NCBI RefSeq assembly: GCF_963677715.1
Contig: NZ_OY782495.1
Span: forward strand, 62,001 to 126,000
Source: an uncultured Bacteroides sp.
Lineage (GTDB): Bacteria > Bacteroidota > Bacteroidia > Bacteroidales > Bacteroidaceae
Reading direction: 5' to 3'
Length of the DNA stretch: 64,000 nucleotides
The notes under the pieces are model-generated. The model was not told the origin of the DNA. It saw nothing but the letters and a program-made list of their open reading frames with translations, and ran no database searches. Within the stretch, counting starts at the first letter, position 1; each line of letters starts with the position of its first letter. The position numbers and the translations under genes were made by a program. This document shows, piece by piece, positions 35,278 through 44,354 of the stretch.

Positions 35278-36714
35278 TTATTGTTTTTTTATATACATTA
35301 TTTCTTTGTTGCGGGCATTAATGGCCAGCGTGTCCAGCTCTTGAGACATCTCTTGTGTGCGTTTCTCCAGATCAAGAATAGCGGGGGCCATTTTTAAACG
35401 TTCTGTTTTATCGGCTTCGGCATAACTTTGTCGCTGAGCGTTTAGCTTCTCTGTTTGCTGAAAATAATCGGCAGACATTTGCTGATATTTAAGGAACAGA
35501 GTTTTAGCTTCCGGCGATTTAAACCGATCGATACTGTAATAGGTAGAATCGTTATTGATTACAAATTCAAAGTCTACAGCTTTTTCTTTACGTGGTTGGT
35601 GGTTTATAGCTGCTTTCAGTCTCTCTTTGGCTTCTTTTACTACTCCTTTGTCTTTCCACGTTTCTTTTAAAGCATGTAACTGTGCTAAATGAAGCATTAA
35701 ATCGGGGTCTGTAGCTTCGTAGTTGTATATTCGTTTGGAGGCATTGGGTATAAAGACATAAATGCATACTTTGTTTTCGGGCTGGTAACGATCGGAAGCA
35801 AACCATCCTAATTCATTGTATTCGTCTATAGCATACATGTAATCATTATATGGAGAATTAAAAGGCATCCCTACATTTTCGGGCGTCAGATAGTCGTCCG
35901 TATCTGTATTATAGCGGGTTACAAAGATGTCATATCCTCCCATGGAAGCTTCTCCGTCATTCGCAAAATAGAGGGTTGTTCCGTCTGTTAAGACAAAGGG
36001 ATAATTTGAGTTCCCATTGCCATTAATACTTGCTGAAAGTGGATTGCTATCGCCCCATTTATCGAGCATCTTATTTTTTGAAACGATATTTAAGGCATTG
36101 TTCTTGCCCCGTTCGCTGTAATAAACTTTATTCCCTATTTCAGTTTCGTATACGGTTCCTTCATTTTTGCCTTCCTGCTTAAAATAGTCATTGTAAGTAA
36201 ATAGCTTACCCGATTCTTCATTGAGTTTATAGGTGTCTAGGAAGTGGGCTTTGTCTACTACAAAGCTGTCTATAATGCAAACATCTTCTACACCTTTTAG
36301 CATTCGGGCGTTATTCTTGGCCTTTGCAAGAAGTTGTTCTGCTTCATCGGTAGGAAGTTTCTTTTTATTGAGAATATCAATATATTCTTCATAGCTTTTC
36401 ACTGCGTCTTCGAACCGGTAGAGGGCGTTGTAAGATTCTCCCATATATAAAGGGGCGTTCTGTATTTTTCTTTTTGCGGCCAGTTCCAGATGAGGCAATG
36501 CTTCTTGCGGGGCATCGGTCTTTAGACAGCACACGCCATACCAATAGTTGTAGTTTGCGCTTGATGGTTGGGATTGAACATATTTTTTAAATACAGGCTT
36601 GGCTTTTGCATATTCCCCCTTTAAAAACAGAGCCTTAGCTTGTTCCAGCGTTTGCCCTGAAACAGAGGCCAATATGCAACAGAATAGGAAAGATATAATA
36701 TGTCTTTTTCTCAT
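35278..36714 (-). CDS. Secreted TPR + PD40 beta-propeller protein
   Basis: 478 residues with signal peptide (IISFLFCCILASVSG-QT). Residues about 22-140 are TPR-like (QALFLKGEYAKAKPVFKKYV with GEYAKA spacing); residues about 190-330 carry PD40 propeller units (DGTTLYFANDGEASMGGYDIF, GWFASDRYQPENKVCIY). The C-terminal part is helical. Similar proteins with an added OmpA domain are part of Bacteroidetes envelope systems; here no OmpA domain is present. It leads the nfeD-floA run, 3 bp upstream of nfeD. Function unknown. Confidence 0.8.
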   Translation of the reverse strand: MRKRHIISFLFCCILASVSGQTLEQAKALFLKGEYAKAKPVFKKYVQSQPSSANYNYWYGVCCLKTDAPQEALPHLELAAKRKIQNAPLYMGESYNALYRFEDAVKSYEEYIDILNKKKLPTDEAEQLLAKAKNNARMLKGVEDVCIIDSFVVDKAHFLDTYKLNEESGKLFTYNDYFKQEGKNEGTVYETEIGNKVYYSERGKNNALNIVSKNKMLDKWGDSNPLSASINGNGNSNYPFVLTDGTTLYFANDGEASMGGYDIFVTRYNTDTDDYLTPENVGMPFNSPYNDYMYAIDEYNELGWFASDRYQPENKVCIYVFIPNASKRIYNYEATDPDLMLHLAQLHALKETWKDKGVVKEAKERLKAAINHQPRKEKAVDFEFVINNDSTYYSIDRFKSPEAKTLFLKYQQMSADYFQQTEKLNAQRQSYAEADKTERLKMAPAILDLEKRTQEMSQELDTLAINARNKEIMYIKKQ

Positions 36715-36832
36715 ACTTGGTTCTGTTTTCTTTCAGATTTCCAAAAATACAAAGAATTTAGATATAATGCTTCCTTACTGCCTCTCTATTATGTTAATTT
36801 TTCATTAATACATAGCGATTCATTCGGAAATG

Positions 36833-37849
36833 CTATTTTACTACATACTTTTTCATATTTCTAGAGAAGTAAGTCTTTAATCCGCCTATGGAATCACTGT
36901 AAATAAAGCAGGCTTCAATTTCGGGATGCACATTGGCAAAAGCTTCCGCTTTTTCTAATCCCATTACCATAAAGGCTGTAGCCAGTGCGTCTGCCGTCAT
37001 GCAATCTTTGGCCACAACGGTGGTCGATAACAGGCTGTGTTGCACCGGGTATCCGGTATGAGGATCGATGGTATGTGCATACTTTTTCCCATTTTTATAG
37101 TAAAAATTCCGGTAGTTCCCTGAAGTGGCCATGCCTACATCGGTTAGCTGAAGAATGGTCTGTAGCTCCTGATTTATTGAAAGTGAATCGTCGACAGGTT
37201 TATTAACGCCTATGCGCCAGGGTGCTTTCTGGGGATTATATCCTTTGGCCACAATTTCGCCGCCAATTTCTACCATGTAATTTTTAATTCCTTTCTTTGC
37301 GAGTAGTTGTCCGATCACATCGCTGGCATAACCTTTGGCGACTGCACTACAATCGAGCATTGTGCGGGGGTCTTGTTTGACCACCTTCCCGTCTTTGAGG
37401 GATACTTTACGGTAACCTACCATTTGGAGTAAACTATCGATGGTGAGGCTGTCTACCTGTTCGCTTTTCTTAAAGCCAAATCCCCACGCATTTACCAGTG
37501 GTGCTACGGTAATGTCAAAAGCTCCTTCTGTCTCTTCGGATATTTGCATAGAGCGTTTGAAAACATTTAAGAAGAGTGTGTCGGGAGTTACCTCTTTATT
37601 TTGATTGATTAATGAGATCACTGAAGTGTCATTAAACATGGAGAGAGACCCGTCGAAATGTTTAAAAGCCTTTTCTATTTCAGGTTTTAAATCGCCATCG
37701 TACTGATAAGTGATGTGATAGACAGTTCCAAAAACCAACCCTTCAATGCTGTTGAAAGGAGCCTGTTGCTGGCGGCGGATAATATAAATTGTACCTAAAA
37801 TGAATGGAATGAGCCATAGTAGGTGTAGTCTTGATTTTTTATTTTCCAT
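36833..37849 (-). CDS. apbE: FAD:protein FMN transferase (ApbE)
   Basis: 338 residues with an N-terminal membrane anchor (LHLLWLIPFILGTIYII). ApbE hallmarks: GTVYHITYQYDG, AFDITVAPLVNAWGFG, LDCSAVAKGYASDVIG, NYMVEIGGEIVAKG and YAHTIDPHTGYPV with the catalytic metal-binding region TTVVAKDCMTADALATAFMVMG. It attaches FMN covalently to threonines of proteins such as NqrB/NqrC and RnfG, outside the inner membrane. Single gene with intergenic gaps on both sides. Confidence 0.94.
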   Translation of the reverse strand: MENKKSRLHLLWLIPFILGTIYIIRRQQQAPFNSIEGLVFGTVYHITYQYDGDLKPEIEKAFKHFDGSLSMFNDTSVISLINQNKEVTPDTLFLNVFKRSMQISEETEGAFDITVAPLVNAWGFGFKKSEQVDSLTIDSLLQMVGYRKVSLKDGKVVKQDPRTMLDCSAVAKGYASDVIGQLLAKKGIKNYMVEIGGEIVAKGYNPQKAPWRIGVNKPVDDSLSINQELQTILQLTDVGMATSGNYRNFYYKNGKKYAHTIDPHTGYPVQHSLLSTTVVAKDCMTADALATAFMVMGLEKAEAFANVHPEIEACFIYSDSIGGLKTYFSRNMKKYVVK

Positions 37850-37887
37850 AAGTTAAACTATTATTGTAAAAACGGATATTAAATTAT

Positions 37888-38643
37888 TTAGAGTGGTAAT
37901 TTGTAAATTAAAGAATAGGTGAGTCCCATTTGGGAAGATCCATAAGTGCCAAATCCCGGTACGTACCAGGGATCGCCATATTTACTGGCAGAGGAGGATG
38001 TGCGATATTTCATCCGAACAGACCAACCCATCATGAAATTTTTGTAAACCTGAACCTGTACTCCGGCTACTAATTCGAACCATTGCATGTTGCCTTTTAA
38101 ACCTTTGTGTTTAAAGGGAACGTTGCCTCCCCATACTCCATCTTCCAGATTCGGATTCGAATTACTGTCCTTCCAAACGGGATCGGTTATCGGCAGTGTC
38201 TCTATATCGTAGCTAAAACTACTAGCGCCGTATCTGAGCCCTACATAAAAGAAACTTTCGGTTCTTTTATTGTACATCGTATTATAATTCATTCCCAAAC
38301 GAAAATAGGGGGCGCCGCTTTTATAATGAATGCCATCGTCGCTCCATGTATCCGTTTTGCCATAACCTATTTCGGCCACCGGGAAGAATCTGTTCTTCAA
38401 ATTGACATCAATACTGACCTCGGAACTTAAAAAGTCGCCACCCAGAAGATTACTTCCCGCTCCATAGAGATCTGCACCGATATAGGTCCCGTTATAGAAC
38501 GGAAACACCTCTTTTACCTCTTTCTTTGCTACCTTTTTGCCGCTTGGCCTTGTACTTTGTGCCTGTAGCGGTAACGCTGAGCCCGAAAGAAAAAGAATGA
38601 GAAGCAATATATTAATAGAAAAGTTTAAGATTTTCTGTCCCAT
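37888..38643 (-). CDS. DUF6048-like outer-membrane protein
   Basis: 251 residues, signal peptide (ILLLILFLSGSALPLQA-QS), then a beta-rich protein with repeated aromatic strands (GTYIGADLYGAGSNLLGGDFLSSE in part, FFPVAEIGYGKTDTW, SFFYVGLRYGASSFSY, MMGWSVRMKYR), likely a small barrel. Overlaps the preceding gene by 32 bp, so translation is coupled. DUF6048 and DUF6452 genes sit side by side in Bacteroides; name recalled, not checked. Function unknown. Confidence 0.65.
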   Translation of the reverse strand: MGQKILNFSINILLLILFLSGSALPLQAQSTRPSGKKVAKKEVKEVFPFYNGTYIGADLYGAGSNLLGGDFLSSEVSIDVNLKNRFFPVAEIGYGKTDTWSDDGIHYKSGAPYFRLGMNYNTMYNKRTESFFYVGLRYGASSFSYDIETLPITDPVWKDSNSNPNLEDGVWGGNVPFKHKGLKGNMQWFELVAGVQVQVYKNFMMGWSVRMKYRTSSSASKYGDPWYVPGFGTYGSSQMGLTYSLIYKLPL

Positions 38644-39094
38644 CTGTGTTAGCGTCTTTGTTGGAGATATAAATAGAATCGAGTTTATGTTTGGAGTAAC
38701 TTTTTGAAATAATACTCTGTTGCATCTGGTATCCGCAATCCATCGATATAAATTTAGGGGTGTTACTATGCCCGATGATAATTGTATCGGTTAGGGTAGC
38801 ACTATAGTGTATGACAAATATAGTCGAGTCTTTTGTATATCGAAGGGGTAATGCAATATCATGTACTTTCTTTTGGTTGTTTATAATGATGGAATCTGTA
38901 CCAAATGCTGTAACGGTTAGTGAATCTAAGGTATCTTTTTTGGCGGTTATTGTATTAGGTGCCAGCGTGTAAAGGTAGCACCTCAGCATGGGCCTGCCAT
39001 CCAGAGAGCAACTGGTTTCTTCTGCACAAGAGGATATACCGATCAAAACGGTGATTACCGCTAACAGGAAAATAATTCTCACTAAATTTTTCAT
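38612..39094 (-). CDS. DUF6452-like lipoprotein
   Basis: 160 residues with a lipoprotein signal (IIFLLAVITVLIGISSC, lipid Cys near residue 23) and a small beta domain (LRCYLYTLAPNTITAKKDTLDSL in part, GYQMQQSIISKSYSKHKLDSIYI). It is the first gene of a two-gene unit with the DUF6048-like protein, overlapping its start by 32 bp. Function unknown. Confidence 0.65.
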   Translation of the reverse strand: MKNLVRIIFLLAVITVLIGISSCAEETSCSLDGRPMLRCYLYTLAPNTITAKKDTLDSLTVTAFGTDSIIINNQKKVHDIALPLRYTKDSTIFVIHYSATLTDTIIIGHSNTPKFISMDCGYQMQQSIISKSYSKHKLDSIYISNKDANTDGTENLKLFY

Positions 39095-39155
39095 ACCATA
39101 CGTATTATAAATTCAAACATACTTTTTTATATTCTCACGGTCACACGGCTTTTAA

Positions 39156-40112
39156 TCAGAGTGTAGTTTCTATCTGGTAGTTGTTACGTTCGGGCGCATT
39201 TCTGGAAATCAATTCTCCCAGAAAACCGGCGAGAAAAAGCTGTGTACCTAATATCATGGCCGTAAGCGAAAGGTAGAAGTATGGAGAATCGGTTACTAGC
39301 CGATAGGGCATGCCACTATACATATTGTATAACTTTGAAGCACCTACTGCCACAACGGATATGAAACCCAAAAAGAACATCAGAGATCCCAGTAATCCGA
39401 AAAAATGCATAGGCTTTACGCCGAATGCAGACAGGAACCAAAGAGATAGCAGATCAAGATATCCGTTAAAAAAGCGATTCCAGCCTCCGAATTTAGTCTT
39501 ACCGAATTTACGCGATTGATGATGTACTATTTTCTCTCCTATTTTATCGAATCCGGCGTTTTTGGCCAGATAGGGAATATAGCGATGCATTTCTCCATAT
39601 ACTTCAATATTCTTCACTACATCTTTGCGGTATGCTTTCAGTCCGCAATTAAAGTCGTGTAGATTCCTGATGCCCGATATTCTGCGTGCCGTGGCATTAA
39701 ACACTTTGGTGGGTAGCGTTTTTGAAAGCGGATCGTATCTTTTTTGTTTCCAGCCGGATACCAAGTCGTAGCCTTCATCCGTTATCATGTGGTACAGGCC
39801 GGGGATTTCGTCGGGACTATCCTGGAGGTCGGCATCCATTGTGATTACCACGTTCCCTTCTGCTTGTCTGAATCCGCAATATAATGCAGGTGATTTGCCG
39901 TAATTTCGTCTGAATTTTATACCTTTTATTTTATCGCCTGATTGTTTTTTGAGTTGTTCAATTACTTCCCACGAACGATCGGTACTCCCGTCGTTCACAA
40001 ATATCACTTCATGGGAAAAGTGATTCGCTATCATCACTTTTTCAATCCATGCATATAGTTCGGAGAGTGACTCTTCTTCATTAAATAGGGGGATTATAAC
40101 AGATATGTCCAT
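39156..40112 (-). CDS. Family 2 glycosyltransferase, GtrB/DPM1-like, with membrane tail
   Basis: 318 residues. GT-A fold with VIIPLFNEEESL, VNDGSTDRSWEV, and the DXD-like ITMDADLQDSP; an amphipathic segment near KFGGWNRFFNGYLDLL; and two C-terminal membrane helices (ALFGVKPMHF.. and LSLTAMILGTQLFLAGFLGEL). This type makes polyprenyl-phosphate-linked sugars on the cytoplasmic face of the inner membrane. It follows a DUF4199 membrane protein gene by 24 bp, a pairing common in Bacteroidetes. Confidence 0.9.
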   Translation of the reverse strand: MDISVIIPLFNEEESLSELYAWIEKVMIANHFSHEVIFVNDGSTDRSWEVIEQLKKQSGDKIKGIKFRRNYGKSPALYCGFRQAEGNVVITMDADLQDSPDEIPGLYHMITDEGYDLVSGWKQKRYDPLSKTLPTKVFNATARRISGIRNLHDFNCGLKAYRKDVVKNIEVYGEMHRYIPYLAKNAGFDKIGEKIVHHQSRKFGKTKFGGWNRFFNGYLDLLSLWFLSAFGVKPMHFFGLLGSLMFFLGFISVVAVGASKLYNMYSGMPYRLVTDSPYFYLSLTAMILGTQLFLAGFLGELISRNAPERNNYQIETTL

Positions 40113-40136
40113 AATTTAAGTGCAAATTATTAATGG

Positions 40137-40670
40137 TTAAGCCGTTTTCTTTCGCTTCATTACAATTAATGCTGTTGGAATGGCGAGGATGCTGCCGTAA
40201 AAAATGTTTTGTGAAAGTAACTGTAAGGTAATTTGGATTGGTGATAGCATACGTACAGTTGCCATTGCATCTTTAAGTTGGACTATGTAAGTCTCCATTC
40301 CGGGCAGATTTGCCTGCAAAGCACCGTTTAGCATAGAGGTGTATGTAGCAATGATGTAGCCATGATCCAGAAACCGGAAATATAAAAAATGAGCCATGGC
40401 TGTGAGTAATGCTGCAAACATGTACATGAATACTGTAAATAGCCATGCGTGTACGAACCGGATTTCGCCTCCGCATATTTTATTGCGATACATTCTAGTA
40501 TAATAATAGCCCATGAATGGCACCCCTAGTGTTAAACCCAAAAATAGAAATAAAAGGAACGGGATGGTCAACCCTATAGGAAACAGGATGAATTTGAGTA
40601 TCCAATAAGCTCCCATATAAGTGCCGAAGTGCATGGCGTATTTCTGTAAATGAATTCTGTTTTCTGTCAT
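40137..40670 (-). CDS. DUF4199 integral membrane protein
   Basis: 177 residues with four membrane helices (YWILKFILFPIGLTIPFLLFLFLG in part, FMYMFAALLTAMAHFLYF, LLSQNIFYGSILAIPTALIV) and a cytoplasmic tail VMKRKKTA. Layout fits DUF4199. A -7 box on the minus strand (TAACTTTG, 40697-40690) precedes it by 20 bp. Co-transcribed with the glycosyltransferase; function unknown. Confidence 0.78.
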   Translation of the reverse strand: MTENRIHLQKYAMHFGTYMGAYWILKFILFPIGLTIPFLLFLFLGLTLGVPFMGYYYTRMYRNKICGGEIRFVHAWLFTVFMYMFAALLTAMAHFLYFRFLDHGYIIATYTSMLNGALQANLPGMETYIVQLKDAMATVRMLSPIQITLQLLSQNIFYGSILAIPTALIVMKRKKTA

Positions 40671-40878
40671 TCTTTCTAATTATAATGCACAAAGTTACTA
40701 CTTTTCTGTGGAAATGATTTCTAATTGGTTATAAGTTTAGGCTTAAAGTTTGTGATTTAGAATGTTATTTTGAGCTTCTATTAATTTATTTTTTCTTTTT
40801 GGCTTTTTTATTTTCTCTTTTAACTGATTGAAACGTAAATACTTACCAATTTGTTTCATAAAAAGTGGTGGTGCCCTA

Positions 40879-40908
40879 TTGCAGGTTAACCAAAAAGATC
40901 TACCTTTG
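40879..40908 (+). promoter_or_regulatory. Promoter of the SRP RNA/tRNA-Thr unit
   Basis: TTG (40879-40881), 19 bp, then TACCTTTG (40901-40908). The expected start point is about 6 bp later, exactly at the GGGTAAG that opens the RNA stem at 40914. Confidence 0.75.
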
Positions 40909-40913
40909 CACTC

Positions 40914-41009
40914 GGGTAAGTCCTATACGGCTAGCTCCCTTCGAATCCTCCAGGGCTTGATCGCAGCAAAGGTAGTTGGTTGTAGCGGCGCGATATAGTA
41001 AGCTTACCC
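40914..41009 (+). ncRNA. ffs: Probable small signal recognition particle RNA (4.5S)
   Basis: A 96-nt segment closed by a perfect GGGTAAG/CTTACCC stem, with further pairs CTATA/TATAG and GCTA/TAGC leading to an apical CCAGG...GCAGCAAAGG that matches the conserved symmetric loop of SRP domain IV (AGG on one side, GCAGC on the other). It begins at the predicted start point of a strong promoter and lies 6 bp before a tRNA gene. It would bind Ffh and direct membrane-protein targeting. The apical loop TTGATC is not the canonical GGAA, hence some doubt. Confidence 0.68.
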
Positions 41010-41015
41010 ACCCCC

Positions 41016-41089
41016 GCCTCTTTAGCTCAGTTGGCCAGAGCACGTGATTTGTAATCTCGGGGTCGTTGGTTCGAATCCGACAAGAGGCT
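41016..41089 (+). tRNA. tRNA-Thr (TGT)
   Basis: 74 nt. Acceptor GCCTCTT/AAGAGGC, D-arm GCTC/GAGC, anticodon loop TTTGTAA with anticodon TGT, T-arm GTTGG/CCGAC around TTCGAAT. The anticodon stem CGTGA/TCTCG has one T-T mismatch. CCA is not encoded. Probably transcribed with the RNA just upstream and ended by the hairpin at 41092. Confidence 0.95.
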
Positions 41090-41091
41090 CA

Positions 41092-41133
41092 AAAAAGGAT
41101 TGTCTGTGAAACTATCAGATAATCCTTTTTTAT
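41092..41133 (+). terminator. Rho-independent terminator after tRNA-Thr
   Basis: AAAAAGGATTGTCTG (41092-41106) pairs with CAGATAATCCTTTTT (41116-41130), 15 bp with one G-U pair and a 9-nt loop, followed by T-tract. Confidence 0.88.
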
Positions 41134-41187
41134 TTGATATTTTTATGTAGATTTGTAGATACTCTTTGCCCTAAAGCAGAAGAATTT

Positions 41188-44088
41188 ATGAAAAACAACC
41201 TTTATACATCTTTCCGTTTAATCTGTTTGCTGATTTTTTTCAGCGCAACGACTCTCCCTGCATTTGCCGACTGGAATAATTTTATTATCAATTATAACAA
41301 AAACCTTTTCGGTAAAGGCTCACAGACGTGGCAGGTCGCATCTTACAATAACAACTGGGTTTATTTTGCCAATAAGAATGGAATGCTGCAGTTTGATGGT
41401 AGCTCATGGAATGTGTTTCCCCTTAATAATCAATCGGATGTGCGTTCTGTACATCCGTCTACGAGTCAGAAATGTATCTATGTCGGTGGAATTAATGAAT
41501 TTGGCTATTTTAAGCCGGGCAATGACGGTAAATTGGTTTATGTCTGTTTGTCTGATTCAGTGCCGGAACCGGACCGATTTATAGGGAATGTCTGGCGGAT
41601 TCATGAGAATGATAATATCCTCTATTTACAAGGAGACGGCAAAGTACTGAAACTTCTTAATGGAAAATATACGACTATAGACGCACAAAGGAAAATTGAT
41701 TGTTCGGAAATGGTTAACGGCATTTTATATATTGGAACTGATAAAGGAGTATGGGTGCTTGTAGGAAATACCTTTTTCCCTTTGCAGGGAGCCGAATCGT
41801 TAGTATCTAAACGAATACGTGGCATTATACCGCATAAAAAAGGTGTTATTATCGTTACGGCTTATGATGGATTGTACTACTGTGATGGGAGAACAACTGT
41901 TCCTTTTATCACGGGGGCTGAGTCGTTCATGAAAGAAAATGAAATTTTTTGTGCTGCAGCTTTAGGCGATTTGATTGCTCTGGGTACGGTGCATAAGGGC
42001 ATATTGGTGGTAGATAAGAAGTCTTTGCATATAAAATATATTAATGAGAACAACGGGCTACAAAACAATACGGTTTTATCTGTGGCTTTTGATGGCTTGA
42101 ATAATCTCTGGGCAGGTTTAGATAACGGGATTGATTATATATGCTTAAATTCTTCGTTAACAAATTTGTATGCGTATCCATTTTCTTTCGGAACGGGCTA
42201 TGCTGCTCTTCTTGCTGATCATTATTTGTATTTAGGGACGAACCGGGGATTATATTATACTAAATATCCTGTTGAATTGAATGATAAATTACCCGATATT
42301 CGTCCTGTGTCTCAATCGAGTGGACAGGTTTGGAACCTTTGTAAAGTTGGTAGTGATTTGTTCTGTCTGCATGATCGGGGCATCTTTTTACTAAAGGGTA
42401 CTTCAATGAAGGAAATCGGGCACATTAACGGTGCATGGTGTTGCCAACCTGTAATGGGTACTAAGAATAAGATGTTTGTAGGCGTTTACGATGGACTGTA
42501 TTTGCTGGAAAAAGTGAAAAATGAGTGGAAAGTATCATGGAAAATACAGGGATTATTCGATTCATGCCGTTTTTTTGAGCAGGAATCACCCAATGTTCTT
42601 TGGGTATTTAATTCTGATAAAACACTCAGGGTCGAATTGGATGCACTTTTATCTCGTGTTGTAAAGATCAAAAGCTATGGAGTCGAAAAAGGATTTCCTT
42701 CTGACAGGGATGTTTATGTTAGTAAAGTTAGTGGGAAAATATGTTTTGCTACTCCGAAAGGAATTTATCAATATAATGAGAAAACCGATAGGATGGAGCA
42801 CTATCAGGAGATGGATAATTTGCTGAACGGTACAACTTCCTATTCTCGATTAGTAGAGTTTGATAATCATCTCATTAGTTTGAGTCATAAAGATATTTGC
42901 ATAGCAAATCTTCAAACCTATAAGAGAGGAGCCGGAACGAGTATTGTTCCTATTGAATTTCCTGCTTTAGAGTTAGTACAGGGAGCGGAAAACGTGACTC
43001 CTATTACTGATTCTTTGATCATTATACCAAATGATTATGGTTTTGCTTTATTGAAAGTTCCTTCTTCTAACCTTAAAAGAGGCGATGATAAATCGATGTA
43101 CGTTAGGAAGGTTTATCTTTCTTATCCCAAAGATTCATTAATATATATGGGTAATTTTCTTGGGAAAAAAGAGGTCCCGAGCATTCCGTATTCGCGGAAT
43201 GCTATTCGTATAGAGTATGGCATCTCTTCTTTTATTCAGGGAAAAGAAAGTGGTTATCAATATAGATTAAATCAGGAGAATTGGTCTGATTTTACAAATT
43301 CACAGACAAAGGAGTATAGTAATTTGCCCGAAGGTGAATATACGTTTGAAGTCAGGGCTGTTTTTCAAAACGGTACGATGTCCACCGATCGGTTTTCATT
43401 TAAAATTTTACCTCCATGGTATCGTACAGGGATGGCTTATGCAAGCTATTTTGTTTTATTTCTGTTGGTCTTGTGGTATCTTTATCGATGGGACGACGTG
43501 CGCGTTAAACGTAAAAAACAGCAGGCTGTAGTTGAAAAAGATAAAGAACTTCAATATTTAGAAAAAGAATATAAGGAAAAAAGTGCCCTTAAGGAAAGGC
43601 AAATAATGGAGTTGGAAAAAGATAAACTCGAGTATGATTTGCAGCATAAAAGTCAGGAAATGGCTAATCTGATGATTAATTTTGTGCGCAAGAACGAGAT
43701 GCTTACAGAGATAAAATCTGATTTATTTAAAATAATATCCATATTGAAAGGGGATGGGGCAACCAAAGAGCCTAAAAAAATGTTGTTGTTGGTCAATAAT
43801 AAAATTGATTCTAATATTCAGGCCGATGATGTTTTAAAAAGAATAGAGGAACAATTTGATTTGATTCATAATAACTTCATGAAACATCTGCATGAAAAAT
43901 ACCCTGATCTTTCGTTGAATGAGCGCATGATGTGCGCTTACCTTAAAATGAATCTTTCTTCTAAAGAAATCGCACCGTTGCTTAATATTTCCATCCGGGG
44001 TGTTGAGACTATCCGTTATCGCCTTAGAAAGAAATTCTCTCTCGAACGGGAAGATAGTTTAACCGATTATTTGAATACAACATTTTAA
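41188..44088 (+). CDS. Membrane-spanning PUL regulator: propeller sensor, Y_Y_Y, TM, coiled coil, LuxR-type HTH
   Basis: 966 residues from ATG 41188; an earlier TTG at 41134 is in frame but lies next to the terminator and gives no signal peptide. Signal peptide LIFFSATTLPAFA; about 30-670 is a propeller of Reg_prop-like repeats (NGMLQFDGSSWNVFPL, DNLWAGLDNGIDYI type); about 680-742 a Y_Y_Y domain; membrane helix about 748-768; coiled coil to about 860; C-terminal HTH about 905-960 (LSLNERMMCAYLKMNLSSKE). The sensor resembles that of hybrid two-component regulators, but kinase and receiver domains are absent: the HTH is attached directly. It lies upstream of susC and should switch on this locus when beta-glucan oligosaccharides bind outside. 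Confidence 0.85.
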   Translation: MKNNLYTSFRLICLLIFFSATTLPAFADWNNFIINYNKNLFGKGSQTWQVASYNNNWVYFANKNGMLQFDGSSWNVFPLNNQSDVRSVHPSTSQKCIYVGGINEFGYFKPGNDGKLVYVCLSDSVPEPDRFIGNVWRIHENDNILYLQGDGKVLKLLNGKYTTIDAQRKIDCSEMVNGILYIGTDKGVWVLVGNTFFPLQGAESLVSKRIRGIIPHKKGVIIVTAYDGLYYCDGRTTVPFITGAESFMKENEIFCAAALGDLIALGTVHKGILVVDKKSLHIKYINENNGLQNNTVLSVAFDGLNNLWAGLDNGIDYICLNSSLTNLYAYPFSFGTGYAALLADHYLYLGTNRGLYYTKYPVELNDKLPDIRPVSQSSGQVWNLCKVGSDLFCLHDRGIFLLKGTSMKEIGHINGAWCCQPVMGTKNKMFVGVYDGLYLLEKVKNEWKVSWKIQGLFDSCRFFEQESPNVLWVFNSDKTLRVELDALLSRVVKIKSYGVEKGFPSDRDVYVSKVSGKICFATPKGIYQYNEKTDRMEHYQEMDNLLNGTTSYSRLVEFDNHLISLSHKDICIANLQTYKRGAGTSIVPIEFPALELVQGAENVTPITDSLIIIPNDYGFALLKVPSSNLKRGDDKSMYVRKVYLSYPKDSLIYMGNFLGKKEVPSIPYSRNAIRIEYGISSFIQGKESGYQYRLNQENWSDFTNSQTKEYSNLPEGEYTFEVRAVFQNGTMSTDRFSFKILPPWYRTGMAYASYFVLFLLVLWYLYRWDDVRVKRKKQQAVVEKDKELQYLEKEYKEKSALKERQIMELEKDKLEYDLQHKSQEMANLMINFVRKNEMLTEIKSDLFKIISILKGDGATKEPKKMLLLVNNKIDSNIQADDVLKRIEEQFDLIHNNFMKHLHEKYPDLSLNERMMCAYLKMNLSSKEIAPLLNISIRGVETIRYRLRKKFSLEREDSLTDYLNTTF

Positions 44089-44218
44089 CTTTGCTCGCAT
44101 TGTCTGTGGCAATCTTTATGAAAATCATAGATTGCCATTCTTTTTATGTTTTATAACATAGCTGGCGAATTGTTTAAGCGTATGCATAATAATCTGATTA
44201 TTAGTGCATTATATATTA

Positions 44219-44261
44219 TTGACGTATTATTAACGTATTAATATTTATTAATTGACGTATT
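44219..44261 (+). repeat. Three phased TTRACGTATT repeats upstream of susC
   Basis: TTGACGTATT at 44219-44228, TTAACGTATT at 44230-44239 and TTGACGTATT at 44252-44261. Start-to-start distances are 11 and 22 bp, so all copies face the same side of the helix. The cluster ends 42 bp before the -7 box of susC, where an activator would bind. The regulator encoded just upstream is the likely binder (inference). Confidence 0.6.
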
Positions 44262-44302
44262 CATAGATAAGTGAAAATAGGTGAATATGTAGATTAAAGC
44301 TT

Positions 44303-44310
44303 TATGTTTG
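44303..44310 (+). promoter_or_regulatory. -7 box (TATGTTTG) of the susC operon
   Basis: TATGTTTG fits TAnnTTTG and lies 45 bp upstream of the susC ATG at 44355. No TTTG at -33, as expected for an activator-dependent promoter. An in-frame ATG at 44304 falls inside this box, so it is not the translation start. Confidence 0.65.
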
Positions 44311-44354
44311 CATTGTTCAAACGAACAAATGAGTTAATCTTAATTTATCAAATT

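Noticed and set aside
44304-44354. N-terminal extension of SusC from ATG 44304
   Set aside because: That ATG lies inside the TATGTTTG promoter box; the ATG at 44355 gives a proper signal peptide.
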